Source: Dichetophora obliterata
Lineage: Eukaryota; Arthropoda; Insecta; Diptera; Sciomyzidae
Length of the DNA: 64,000 nucleotides
NCBI GenBank assembly: GCA_963920525.1
Contig: OY986435.1
Span: 274,868,848-274,932,847 of the forward strand
Reading direction: 5' to 3'
Below are positions 24,106 through 39,630 of this stretch, one piece after another. A program made the translations under genes and the position numbers. Numbering within the stretch: the stretch's first letter is position 1; the number at the start of each line of letters is the position of its first letter. Under the pieces are notes generated by a model. It did no database searches. It saw only the letters and a program-made list of their open reading frames with translations, and had not been told where the DNA came from.

Positions 24106-25435
24106 GTTATAAGCAAGCAACACTTGGGCTTAAATGCATTTTAACGCGAGAGCCTAAACGACGACTATGTTCGGCTTTGTTTTGAGGATTCTGTCGTAGA
24201 TGTGATTTGCGTCTCTGAAACCTGGTTTTATGGAGATATAAAGGACTACTGCTTAGAGATTAATAATTTTAAGCTTTGACGGAATAATCTCTTGAATAGA
24301 AAATGCGGGGGGTTGCAATATATATTAAAAATAATTTAAATGCATAGTTGCTGGATTTAAAATAATCTGAGGTCACTTAGATTGATTCTGAAACTTTGTA
24401 AAATCTGGTTGTATAGTTTTGATTATAATAATTTTGAATTGCTGATAGATAGATTAAGCATTATTAGCCAAACCTCATATTTTTCCTCTTTCTACTTTTC
24501 CAGCTCTTATTCTTTTCTTTCCACTTTCTTAGCTTTTTTTAGCACACCTTTTTTAATTTCCTGTAAAATGACAATAAACACTGTATTTTAATACTAATAT
24601 TGTCATCACCATTTCTCCACTGAATAGATATTAGGTATCTTGAAATATGTTAATTATTATTATTACTATTTATTTAAATTTATTTTTAAATGTAAATGAA
24701 ATGTAACTCTTGTAATTTGATGAATAATCTTAATATTGTAAACTAGTTTTTGTTGGAGGAGTAAAAAAAAAAATATTGAAAGTTGAAAAAAAAAAATTAA
24801 AAAGATATGGCGAATGTTTCTAAGGTTGAAATTATTAATATTGAGGTTAATTATAATTGTGTTAAAGCTTTTTTAATCATGTGTTTATAATCCGTATCAT
24901 AACTGTTTTCTGAATGAATTGTTTACTTATTCGTCAAATTGTGCAATTGATTACAACCATTATGTTATGTGTGGTGTATTTGTTTGTTATCCAGAGATAA
25001 TGTCGTTTCCATTTTGTAGATAGACTTACTGAAGATAGTTTTCAAACAGTAAATAATAATAGGCCCACTCGCTTAGCAAATAATGCCTCTCCGAGTCTTT
25101 AAGATTTGTTTGTTCTTTCAGATGTATCTTCTGTTTTGTTGTTTTACTAATTATCTTTTATTTCCGATCACGATCTTTTTTTTTGTTCATTGAATGTTAA
25201 TCTTTTAACTTTTGCCATTGTTAAGACTAAAGTTTTTTGGGATTATAAATGTATTAATTTCAGGTATTTGTTTTATAACTTTTCTATATAAATTGGTCCA
25301 AGTGCTGGTTTCATAGCTCAGTTACCAATAAGTTTATTTTTTTTATAACTAAATGATCTCATTTATACGCACTGTTTGATGCGCATGTGTCGTTAATTAC
25401 TCGCCGGGTCTGTAACAGCACTATTTTAATTCTTT
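24106..25435 (+). pseudogene. Jockey-like non-LTR retrotransposon ORF2, decayed endonuclease region
   Basis: Scattered plus-strand frames spell the apurinic-like endonuclease domain in the right order. They include SLNDDYVRLCFEDSVVDVIC followed by VSETWFY (SETW at 24213-24224, with the catalytic Glu), then CGGLQYI near 24308 matching the usual GGGVAIYI. About 0.7 kb later come RPTRLANNASPSL, DLFVLSD and SDHDLFFCSLN (SDHD at 25163-25174, catalytic Asp/His motif), then YALFDAHVSLITRRV near 25360. Many stops and frameshifts exist and no reverse transcriptase follows. It is the 5' half of an ORF2. The 20.3 kb fragment, carrying a 3' part, lies upstream, so they are not one colinear copy. Confidence 0.65.
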
Positions 25436-26100
25436 TTTGCTCCATTTTAAGTCTAGTTGCCGAAAGTAACCATACGAACTGATTTATCAAATTAAAGTCT
25501 TACAAGACCAAAACTGTCCGATTTATAGCATGGGCTTTAATAAAAGTGTGGGAACATTTTTTCTGAAATTGCAGCTCAATTTAGCTTAATCCTAGCGCAC
25601 TTTGCTTCACTCCACCCTTATCCCCTGAAAAGTGGGCGTAACTTAAGTGAGACGAGTCAATTTTAAGGTAAGTTGCCATAAGTAACCGTGCGAACTAAAT
25701 TACTAAAATTTAGTCTTTTACTACTTTAACATTAGATTAAATGACTCATTTCAGCTCATGCATCTAAATGTGAAATGAAGTCATTTTATATCCAAAACAA
25801 ATTCTCATTTGCAATTCAACTCATTTAAAACAAATGCATGAGATTGGGTACGTTCTTAGTACTTATAACAAACTATTTCGAACGCATTCAATGGAGAATG
25901 GAAGAAAAAAACAGAACAAACTAAAAACAAAGGAAAACGTCAAACAAAAAATCATTCTAATCACCAATATTATACAATTTTATACATCAATATCAACCAG
26001 TAAAAACAAAAAAAAACCACTTGTCAAACGACATGAGATAGTTTCGCAAAAGTAAACACATTTGAATAACTATTCTAAATGAGTCATTTGGTCTAATTTA
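25436..26100. repeat. Intergenic DNA with a degenerate duplication
   Basis: GTTGCCGAAAGTAACCATACG near 25456 is repeated as GTTGCCATAAGTAACCGTGCG near 25673, each followed by similar AT-rich sequence (AAAGTCTTAC / TTAGTCTTTTA). No gene recognised. Confidence 0.4.
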
Positions 26101-26109
26101 ACGTACTAT

Positions 26110-26250
26110 TATACGACCAAAACCCTTCACTATATGACAGCAAGAATCTCACTGAAAACAACTACACAACATGGCTGCCGTGTTATATTAAGAGAAGCTC
26201 TCGCGACAAAGTGAGGAAACCTTTGTTTGCTGTTTTATTGTGCTGATTGT
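26110..26250 (-). repeat. Dispersed repeat shared with 52.2-52.46 kb
   Basis: CAAGAATCTCACTGAAAACA, AACTACACAACATGGCTGCC and GTGTTATATTAAGAGAAGC are the reverse complement of blocks at about 52240-52285 and 52430-52460. This copy lacks the 139-bp insert found in the 52 kb copy, so it acts as an empty-site reference. Confidence 0.55.
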
Positions 26251-26364
26251 TGAATGTTAGTCTCAAATAGTATACGCAAATTATGTAAAAATTAATTTAA
26301 GCCATGCCTAAACAAATTTAATTCAGAATTGTGTAAAGTTGTTGGAGGCCTCGCAGCCATATTA

Positions 26365-27636
26365 TAAAGGGTGTTTTTTATAGAGTGATACAAGTTTAAA
26401 TCATAATTAAACATAGTAATATATTTTTAATATCAATAAAACGAGCTTTATTGGATAGATTTAATTTAGATTTTATGACATTAATGTTCAAATATAATTT
26501 CGGCCATGAGGCTGGCACGTACAAGGCGCAATCTGGAACACCAATTTTCACAAACTTTTCGCAGCACTTGCGGCCGTATCTCGCCGATAACTCTTCGAAT
26601 GGTGATTTCCAGGTGTTCAATTGTTTGTGGATTATCGACGTAGACAAGTGACTTTACAAAACCCCAAAGAAAATAATCCAATGGGGTTAAATCACACGAT
26701 CTTTGGGCCCAATTAATTGGGCCATTTCGTGAAATTATTTTTTCGTCAAAAGTTTTCTTGAGTAAATCAATTGTAGCGCACGCTGTGTGGCATATGGCTC
26801 CGTCCTGTTGGAACCACATATCAGCAAGATTTATGCCAGCTAATTAAGGTACGAAAAAACTTCGAATCATGTTCCTATACCATTCACCATTGACAGTAAC
26901 ATTCTGACCATCATCGTTTATGAAGACATATGGACCAATGACTCCGCCAGCCCATAAAGCGCACCTAACAGTAATTTTCTGTGGATGTAATGGTGTTTCC
27001 ACAAAAGCTTGTGGATTATCCTCACTCCAAATACGACAATTCTGTTTATTTACGTACCCATTCAACCAAAAATGGGCTTCATCGAAAAATAAAATTTTCA
27101 ATGGAAATTCAAAATCAATATCAATTTGTGATTCAGCCCATTCGCCGAATTGGCGGCGCATACGATGGTCGTTTGGCTTTAATTCTGGCAGAAGTTGAAT
27201 TTTGAAAGCTTCTAAGTCAAGATCTTTTCGTGAAACCTTCCATAAAGTGGAAGGACACAACCCCAGTTGGTGAGAACGGCGAAGAATTGATTGATTCAGA
27301 TTCTTCAGTGCGCACTGTTTGGCGTCTCACGTGATGCACATTATCAGTAACAGTAAATGTGGTCCGAAAACGATCTATTGTTCTTTGAATTAGCAGCTCT
27401 GAAAGACGATTATGTACGCCATAAAATGGACGAAGTGCACGATAAGTTTGACGAACAGAATCATTTTTTTGATTATAAATTTCCACAAATTGCACGCGTT
27501 GCTCTGGTGTAAGTTGTTCCACAATAAAATGTCAAAGCAAACTGAACAAAAAGCAACAATCAGCTGTTAAATGGGTGGGCAAATAAAGCAGTGATGCCAA
27601 CTTAAAGTTATATTACTCTATAAAATACACCCTTTA
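26365..27636 (-). mobile_element. Full-length DD41D mariner-like element
   Basis: Element 26367-27634 (1268 bp) flanked by TA (26365-26366 and 27635-27636). Inverted ends read AAGGGTGTWTTTTATAGAG on both sides, similar for about 24 bp. It carries a transposase gene on the minus strand. Length is normal for a complete Tc1/mariner element. Confidence 0.88.
26481..27522 (-). pseudogene. DD41D mariner-like transposase, broken by one frameshift and one stop
   Basis: Start at 27522 (MEQLTPEQRVQFVEIYNQ) opens an N-terminal helix-turn-helix region. The frame shifts near 27260-27290 and continues to 26844 with FFDEAHFWLNGYVNKQNCRI (first catalytic Asp) and GEWYRNMIRSFFVP. A TAA at 26844-26846 interrupts the same frame, which resumes as LAGINLADMWFQQDGAICHT (second Asp) and CDLTPLDYFLWGFVKSLVY (third Asp). 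Forty-one residues separate the second and third Asp, as in the 12.3 kb element, but the terminal repeats are unrelated. The usual Ser-Pro before the third motif is Ser-Cys. Full length would be near 345 aa. Inactive copy. Confidence 0.85.
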
Positions 27637-28412
27637 TAAATAAGAAAAGTCTTTCAGTTAAGCAATTCTTCACTTTCTGTCAAATTTTAGAAATTTTTTT
27701 ATTTGATATATTACTTCTGATATCAATTGCACTAGGTTTTCAAAAATATTTTGCTTAAATTAAACTAATTTATTAAATTTCAACTTTTATATAAATTCAA
27801 AAAAATCGACTCTTTAAAATCATTTTTTATGTATTACGTATTTTACAGAGCACCAAAATTCAGAACTATATAGATAAATTTTTTCATTCTTTTAAATCGT
27901 TTGCTTACATAGAATTCTAAATTCTGTGTTTATTATAGAGTGAAATAAAATGTACCGAAAATGCTTTGGTAGTAAGAAAGTAGAAAAAATATAAAATTGT
28001 ACCAAAAAAGTACAATTGTACCGAAAATATCAACCCTGCCCTACACCACAATAGAAACACTATAGCAGAGGAAAAGAGAGATAAATCTGTATGCTGCTTG
28101 TGTGTATTTATTGAAGCAATGGTTTGCATGTTTGGTTTTTTTGGCTTATTTCTAATAACTTTTAAGAGTGGTTTTAAAAAAATTAGGGATGCATAATTTT
28201 AAGGTGAACATGTAGCTTTATATAACTGAAAGAATTACTAAAATCGGTTCAGTAGTGTTTAAGTTAAGCGTTGTCACATGTACGTGAGAAGCCTTTTATA
28301 TAATATATATAGTATATGTATATAGATGACATATTCATATCTAAACTACTTAAACTTTTAATAACTATTATTAAATATTGAGTGAGAGTTGTTTTCTTTC
28401 ATGACGAGCAAG
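27637..28412. other. Unassigned intergenic DNA
   Basis: Contains a short inverted motif around GTACAATTGTAC with ATGTACCGAAAAT and TTGTACCGAAAATATCAACC nearby (27950-28035), probably a repeat relic. No gene recognised. Confidence 0.3.
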
Positions 28413-28935
28413 TTCACTCAATGCACTTGCAGTAAGAACCCAAACAGAACCAAAGCGGATGTCGGTTGCCGGATTCGCCGTGCAACAAAATACATGAAAA
28501 TATATGCAGCCGCCAAAAATGAAACCGCCGTAGAAATGCTTGACGGGAAAACGCCAGAATAGAATATATTCTAATTTTTCTCTGACGGCTGGTGGATCTC
28601 TCTCTGAGTGACCATTTTAAAATGTTGCCATATTTTTGGTAAAGATTGGGTACGTTCAGTGTTATTTTCTTAGTTCTTACTATGATCTGACATTCTGTTT
28701 ATATGCCTGTGTTGCATTCATGTGAATTCAAAGCATAATATAAAATAATTTGTATCATTCCCAATATGAAATGCAACCGTGATCCAACAACCGACAACTG
28801 CTCCTATTCTGAACGTATTCTCAGCGGATTTCGACGAGAGAGGCCCGCCACCCGACAACCGCTTTGGCTCTGTTCGGGCTTTAAGTCATCAAATGCGACG
28901 CAGTGCAAGTCACGCAATGCGCTGTTTTATGGTTG
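28413..28935. repeat. Possible MITE with about 60-bp subterminal inverted repeats
   Basis: AAACAGAACCAAAGCGGATG and TCGGTTGCCGG near 28440-28473 are mirrored by CCGCCACCCGACAACCGCTT and TGGCTCTGTTCGGGCTTT near 28847-28884. The outer stretches TGCACTTGCAGT and ACGCAGTGCAAGTCA also pair. A short open frame over the right arm (28766-28975) is therefore not a gene. Confidence 0.45.
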
Positions 28936-30840
28936 CCAATGTTTCACATTACAATTGAAGCATAATCAAGTGTAAGTTATATGTTTTTTGTTAATTATTT
29001 TATTTAAATTTCTAATTGTATAAAGTGTTGAATGTTGCTTAGGGAGAATGTGCAATATCTTGTAATGTTACTATAATCTAAATTTTAATACTCTATTATT
29101 TTTATGTTTATTTTATAAAATGAATTGTGACCATTTTTATAGAAAAGTAAAATATAAAAACACCCCTAATGAAGGAAGAAAGCCGCTTCCGAAACGTTGG
29201 GTAAACAATGATTAATATTTTTCAGATTATTTTCATTAAAAACCAAGTGATCAAAATAGCTCAAATGGACAAAAAATATCCAAATAGTTAGGAGCATTTA
29301 AAGTTTTTTATATATTAGACATTATTTTAAAGCATAGTTTTTGGACATTACTTTAAAGCCATACATCATACAAGGACAATTTGTACACCACGATGTTTTG
29401 TAATTACTTTAGATACAAAACTGTATCCTTGAAAAAATTATAAAAATTTGCTTTGTCGCCTACATCGAAATTTTTTGAAAATAATTTTTGGTGAATTTTT
29501 TTCGTTTTTTCACTATTAAATCCAAAATATGCAACGTTCAAAGCTAAGAACGTTATTTCTAACTTTCTAATAAAGTTTCAATTATATCGATATTCAGTTT
29601 TGATTACCCAAATTAAGTTCCTTTTTTTTCTACCTCTTTTAGGTCAAAAGTTTGAAGTGTTTTTTTAATATTTTGAATCTTTTTTCGACATAACTCCTTA
29701 GCCATACATAAAAAAAGGACGATTTATGCACCAAAATGTTTGTAATTACTCTAGATATTAAAATTTTAACAATTTGCTTTGTCGCCTGAATTTAAATTTT
29801 TTCGATATAAAATCAAAACTATGGTCTGGATCGTTCAAACTATACTGTCGAAAACAATATTTTGGTACTGATAAGTAATAATTATTTCGTTAGCAGAATC
29901 AGAATTCAGTTTTTCTATTCAGCTAATGATGTATCTAAAAATATTTCTTTGCGGCAGCAACAAAAATGTACAGATACAAACAAAATAAACTCGGCAACCA
30001 TGTACGTGCAAATAAAAAGCAGTAAAACTTGTGTCAAATGATATTTTAATTTTCCTTCATAAAATTGTTTACTCATCGACTTGTCGACTAGTTAAATTTA
30101 TTTGTTCTTGCTGAGCGGCAGCAATTCAATCCAACTTCCACTCATTTGAGTGTGTTCCCGCCACATCAACGGGAGCGGTGGTTGGAACACTCGTTGTTAT
30201 GACTCGTATAGAAAAATTAACTCTATTGCACAATTTCTTCATGTTAAATCTTAAATGTTAAAACTGTATGTTAATACTAGTACAAAATATAAACAATCAA
30301 AAAAGTTAACAATATTAGCGAAATATAACCAATTTTAACAACAGAATTTATAACAGCAATGTTAAAACAAAACACCAAAATTCATGCTAACAGGCAACTT
30401 AACATTACAGCATCTTTCAGAGAGTGTGTACGTTACAATGTTTTGCTCTTAAAAAAAAACATAGCATCAAAACAGGAGCAAGTTTAAGGACAAAATATTG
30501 AGAAATATGCTACGAAACTATTCTCAGTTTCTCTTTTATTCTCGGTCTTATTCTCGTGAGCATATTTACCGATAATATTGTTGTTGTTCTCTTTATTACA
30601 ATTTGACTGAGCTCTTTACTCATACAACCCTTCAAATCGCTAATGCCTGGACATCTTTGCCGAAATAGTAAAAGGAATACGTTGGGTTTTTTTCTTTTTT
30701 ACAATCAAATCCCATTAAATACCAACAGATCGGCGCGCCCAAAAATTTCGGAAGTTTGAATAGAAAATCCGAAGCTGTCAACGAAGAGATGAAAGCTTAA
30801 ATATTTTAGGGACGAACTAAAAGGGATAAAATCACGAGAG
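28936..30840. repeat. Intergenic DNA with a ~340-bp degenerate duplication
   Basis: 29344-29480 and 29689-29820 are diverged copies: AGCCATACATCATACAAGGAC versus AGCCATACATAAAAAAAGGAC, then GTAATTACTTTAGATA versus GTAATTACTCTAGATA, then AATTTGCTTTGTCGCCT. No gene recognised. Confidence 0.45.
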
Positions 30841-32658
30841 TGCTTGTATCGTGCTGAACATTGCTTTTGTTGTTGTTATCATCTGTGCTATTTATGTTGC
30901 TGGTGTTATTTTCGCTTTTGCTCTGCTGTTGTCGCTGTTGTCGTTTTCGTAGTTAAATGTTTGGAGCAACATGAATTTAGGACATTGCGTTGCAGCAAGG
31001 ATGCCTCGTCGCAGCACATCAGTGTGATTACAAAGTTCTCGGTGCCACAAGCCAGAGAAAAAAATATTTTTAATAAGCTGAGATAAGCAAAAAGAAAATA
31101 TTTACGCAATAAAACAAGGAAACTGTGAAGAAAGCCAAACAAAATTGTAAAATAAATGCGATTAAGTGTAAAATGTGTTAAAAATTGTGGAAAAGTGCAA
31201 CAGGAAGTTTGTTTTGACAGTAAGAAGAACAAGTTTTTATACTTACTAAATCTGAAACAAGCATTTCTAAAATCTGAATAAATTTAAAGCATAAGTGTTT
31301 GTGAAGTTTAAGAAAACCTCTTTTGAACTATTTCTTTAGAGAACACTAAAGCCTTGATTCAACTTAAATATGTGTGCCTTAAGTTAAGCACTAAATTAAT
31401 TTGGAATTCCCTTTATCTTATTGTGCCCTCTAAAACACAAACGTACAATAAGCTTTCTAGCAAAAACCCAACAACATCAACAAAATTGCTCCTATTGGCT
31501 TTCTTTGTTTTTGTTGTGGCAACAAAAGCAACGCTTCTTTGTGACAGCAAAAGAGTGATTGAAGGACTCAAGCAACAATAACAAAAGCAACGCTAGTAAT
31601 TGTATGAGCATTAAAAACAACAACAGCAACAATAACTAAAAGCTCAATAGCAACAATAGCAACAACACAGAAGGTACACTTAATGCCAAAGCTAGCGAAG
31701 CAACAAAGCCATTTAAACAAGCACACAAACAGACATTCAAACAAACTCACATTCACACACACACACACACACATAATATGGCATTGTAACCGCAACGTGG
31801 ACACTCAAGCAAACGAGAACGATTGCTTAAAAGCTTTAATGTCTATGCGACTTTTCATGCATGTGGATATGTACTTTGAAGGATATTTGTGTGTGTGGCT
31901 TTGTAAGTATGTCTACTGCGTTAAGTGTTGCTGCTCGTCTAAATGTTGCGCCAGATTATTAAGGATTTCCTTGGCACAATCGTACACAATAAAAGTTTAT
32001 CATCGTTCATTATTGTCCTTGGCGCAAGATCACACAGACACACCACACATACTCATAACTATAGACACACAAGCTCAGTCAAGTCAACAGAAACTGAAAC
32101 AGCGACATTCCATATTATCACCAAATCCTGTGAGTTCTTTTTCTGTGCAAGTTTTCTTCTCTTTGTTCTTTTTTTAATTTTTTTTTTTTTTTTTTTTTTT
32201 GTAATGAACACACGCCAAAATTCTACTGTAAATAGCGAAATAAATAAAAAGTAAACCCAAAAAGGAAGCGAAAATGCAATAAATGTCAGTATAAATGGTG
32301 ATAAAAACATTATATACGCGACGAATGATAACAGCTTAAGTAATAATAAAACTATTACCATGATATAAAAGCTTATTCCACTTTGTTGCACTGTTGTTTT
32401 AATGTTTTCTTTTTTATCTTTAGTATGTTTGTGAGATTGTTGCGGCATTGAAGTTCTTATAATTGGAATTATAATAACACAAACGAAAAACAGCATTATT
32501 AATATCAATGATATAAGCTAAGGAAATATCCTACTATGCACATTATTTACTCAGCAGAGATACTTAACCTGCATTTAAATATTTCAATTTTAAAGAGGAT
32601 GTCAACAAAAACGTTGAGAAAGTTAAAAAAAATTAAATACAAGCTACTAGTTTAAATG
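30841..32658. other. Intergenic or 5'-UTR-like DNA, low complexity
   Basis: CAA/CAG-rich tracts, a (CA)n microsatellite at about 31751-31774 and a T20-type run near 32178-32200. The texture resembles long untranslated exons of fly neural genes, but no start, splice chain or domain could be supported. Confidence 0.25.
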
Positions 32659-33000
32659 TACAGTCCCTGGCAAAATAAGACGCACTACAGATTTTTATTA
32701 AGATAAATGAAAATTTGATATAGTTCAATAATTTTTTTTAAAAAACAAAACTTAGTTTTTAATGTTATTGTATAAATATTTCGATATATTTCATTCAATA
32801 TTTACAATCAACTTTCATCGCAAGGTCAGAAGGATGTCTTAAGAAATTTTGCTTAGAAAACATATTTCCTACCACGAAATCAATGCAATCTCAATTGGCA
32901 CATGCAAACTTGAATGCTTCTGAGCGCACTATTTGCCGAAAGTTAAAAGATCTGCTTTTTAGGTATTACCGACCAACAAGAAATATATTATCAATGTGCA
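32659..33000 (+). mobile_element. 5' fragment of a Tc1-like element
   Basis: TA (32659-32660) followed by CAGTCCCTGGCAAAATAAGA resembles a Tc1/Bari-type terminal repeat. About 220 bp later the frame from 32884 reads MQSQLAHANLNASERTICRK then LKDLLF, resembling the second helix-turn-helix of Tc1 transposases (TxxRxLK). A TAG follows and similarity fades near 33000. No catalytic domain or right end is present. A 5' remnant. Confidence 0.5.
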
Positions 33001-33189
33001 TATTAAAATTGAAATCACATTTTTGTAATTCTTAAAAAGAAACGCGATCTGGAAGCTGCCGAGCTACCGGTGGAAAGTAGATACTGGTAGCTTGGCTAGC
33101 TGTGGCGAAATAAAGCGCTGCAGGCAGCTGATCTTGACCTATAACTTGAATGAGGAAGTAATAGTTATTTTGTAAATACTCACAACCTT

Positions 33190-33917
33190 AATTATCTCTC
33201 AAAATTAAAAGGTCGGTACCAATTTTCTTTCCTCAAGGAAAAATTTTCTTTATAAGTTAAAATTCCCTAGATTATAACTTTTAAACTATTGATTTAAATT
33301 CCATGCTCTAAAGAATGGCTCCCTAAGCCATACTTTAATTTAATCCTTAAATTATTAAAACCGGCTCATGAATAGCTCCTATAATGTATTCCGCAGAACC
33401 TAAAATAGAGTAATTATCTCTCAAAATTAAAAGGTCGGTGCCAATTTTCTTTCCTCAAGGAAAAATTGTCTTTATAAGTTAAAATTCCCTAGATTATAAC
33501 TTTTAAACTATTGATTTAAATTCCATGTTCTAAAGAATGGCTCCCTAAGCCATACTTTAATTTAATCCTTAAATTATAAAAACCGGCTCATGAATAGCTC
33601 CTATAATGTATTCCGCAGAGCCTAAAATAGAGTAATTATCTCTCAAAATTAAAAGGTCGGTGCCAATTTTCTTTCCTCAAGGAAAAATTTTCTTTATAAG
33701 TTAAAATTCCCTAGATTATAACTTTTAAACTATTGATTTAAATTCCATGCTCTAAAGAATGGCTCCCTAAGCCATACTTTAATTTAATCCTTAAATTATA
33801 AAAAACGGCTCATGAATAGCTCCTATAATGTATTCCGCAGAACCTAAATTATAGAATAATTATCTCTCAAAATTAAAATGTCGGTGCCAATTTTCTTTCC
33901 TCAAGGAAAAATTTTCT
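33190..33917. repeat. 222-bp tandem satellite, 3.3 copies
   Basis: Units beginning ATTATCTCTCAAAATTAAAA start at 33191, 33413, 33635 and 33859, so the period is 222, 222 and 224 bp. Copies differ by only a few substitutions, indicating recent amplification or homogenisation. The fourth copy stops after TCAAGGAAAAATTTTCT at 33917, where GC-rich DNA begins. AT-rich and non-coding. Behaves like a small satellite array. Confidence 0.93.
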
Positions 33918-34158
33918 CGACGGCAAGAAAGGCAGAAGCGGAGGCCCGGACGCGGAGGCCCAGACAGATGCTGGCTCACACAGCCAAATATAGGGCCCAC
34001 CCGAAGTAATGCGAAAGCGGTTCCAGGCTGGGAAAAATTCCCGTATGAGAAGGAGGTGGTTTAGTCGGTAGGCGCTAGCAATAGGCGACAGCGGATCCCG
34101 ACACACCGGTCAAGGGACGACCTTGACAGGCATTCCACCTGACCTTTTCCGCAAAAAA
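33918..34158. mobile_element. GC-rich insert, possible 3' end of a non-LTR retrotransposon
   Basis: A sharp change from AT-rich satellite to GC-rich sequence at 33918 continues to TTCCGC followed by eight A and then (TTA)n. The layout (unique GC-rich tail, A run, microsatellite) resembles the 3' untranslated end of a non-LTR element on the plus strand. Phrases such as GGTGGTTTAGTCGGTAGGCG and GGATCCCGACACACC are reminiscent of R1-clade tails, but this is only an impression. No protein-coding frame was recognised. It may have used the TAA repeat as target. Confidence 0.4.
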
Positions 34159-34159
34159 A

Positions 34160-35955
<1,796 letters not shown>

Positions 35956-36155
35956 NNNNNNNNNNNNNNNNNNNNNNNNNNNNNNNNNNNNNNNNNNNNN
36001 NNNNNNNNNNNNNNNNNNNNNNNNNNNNNNNNNNNNNNNNNNNNNNNNNNNNNNNNNNNNNNNNNNNNNNNNNNNNNNNNNNNNNNNNNNNNNNNNNNNN
36101 NNNNNNNNNNNNNNNNNNNNNNNNNNNNNNNNNNNNNNNNNNNNNNNNNNNNNNN
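35956..36155. other. Assembly gap (200 N)
   Basis: 200 undetermined bases between the microsatellite and the retrotransposon 3' end. True repeat length here is unknown. Confidence 0.99.
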
Positions 36156-38523
<2,368 letters not shown>

Positions 38524-39630
38524 ATTTTTCTGTTATAGGAGCTGAAGTAAAAAAAAACCCGCAAATGCTTACAAACGCAAAAATTTCTATTGGTAGCAAG
38601 GCAACTATGGCCAGTAAAGCAGGTTTAAGATGACGACACAAATAGCAGATTGTAATAATAATGTACACTTTTTAAAAATGATCGAGCAACCAGTGTTTGA
38701 CCCGTTGCTTTGGACTGACTCTTTGAAAACATCAGTTGAAGCAGTTTTTTCAAATATCGATTCCAAGGTTAAGATTTTTTTCCAAATATTACATTTTCCA
38801 ATAAAATGTGACACATTTATTTTTTTTATTGTAAAGTTTCATATTTTTTCTGATTTTCAAGTCTTTTTCTCATTTTTATGTGTGTAACTGAATTGTGCAT
38901 TGGTTTTTTTTTATTTTTGTAAATGTAGCAGCACTGGGTTATTTTCCTATATTGTTAGTTTTTCAAAATTCAGCAGCACTCAAAATAATCCCTGCTTACT
39001 ACAAAATTCCTTGCTTATTCTAAAATTTTTGTATTTTACGCGTAGATTTATTTGGGTAAATTTATAAAACTTTAAAAAAAGTGAAGAGGGATACACAAAT
39101 GTTGTTAATATGGTTTTTATTTTATTCAAAAAGTTACTATAATATTTACAATTTCCCTGTATGAAATTCAATAACATGCCTTTGAAACTTTCAAAAATCT
39201 GTTAGGTATATGCCATAGCCATGGTTTTTCATGAGGGGGAATATACAAACGAACTTTCTGTTCAAAATTGAACCGTATTGTGCAAATGAAACTAATTATT
39301 TGTTTATTTTTTAAGCTGCTAACACTTTTAGAGGCAAGTGTGTTAATCTTAAGCGTGATCTGTATTTTCTTTCTTATTGCTTTGTTAACAAGATCACCTC
39401 GAGTTTAAACTGCAAATTTAATAATAGAAAAAAAAGTTGAGCATATAGTGTGTTTGAAATTGTGTCTGCTCTATCACGTACGCAGGAAGTTGAGTGGTAC
39501 TAATTGTTTAAGAGGGTCCTATATCAGTAATTTTTTTTTCGGTATAAATATTGATGAAATTTTTTTTTTAATATACTTATCGGAAAGTCCGAATAAAACC
39601 CCTTAAAAACGTTTAACTTTTTTTTATGTT
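38524..39630. other. Unassigned DNA with one exon-like frame
   Basis: A plus-strand frame from ATG 38630 reads MTTQIADCNNNVHFLKMIEQ then PVFDPLLWTDSLKTSVEAVF, with protein-like composition up to about 38768 (AAG|GTTAAG, a weak donor), then T-rich sequence. It could be an exon of an unidentified gene or chance. No homologue recognised. Confidence 0.25.

Noticed and set aside
28766..28975. 69-codon frame rich in Cys and Arg
   Set aside because: Lies on the right arm of an inverted-repeat element. The composition reflects the GC-rich repeat.
31751..31774. (CA)n and nearby CAA tracts as a regulatory region
   Set aside because: Ordinary microsatellites. Nothing in the sequence ties them to a gene.
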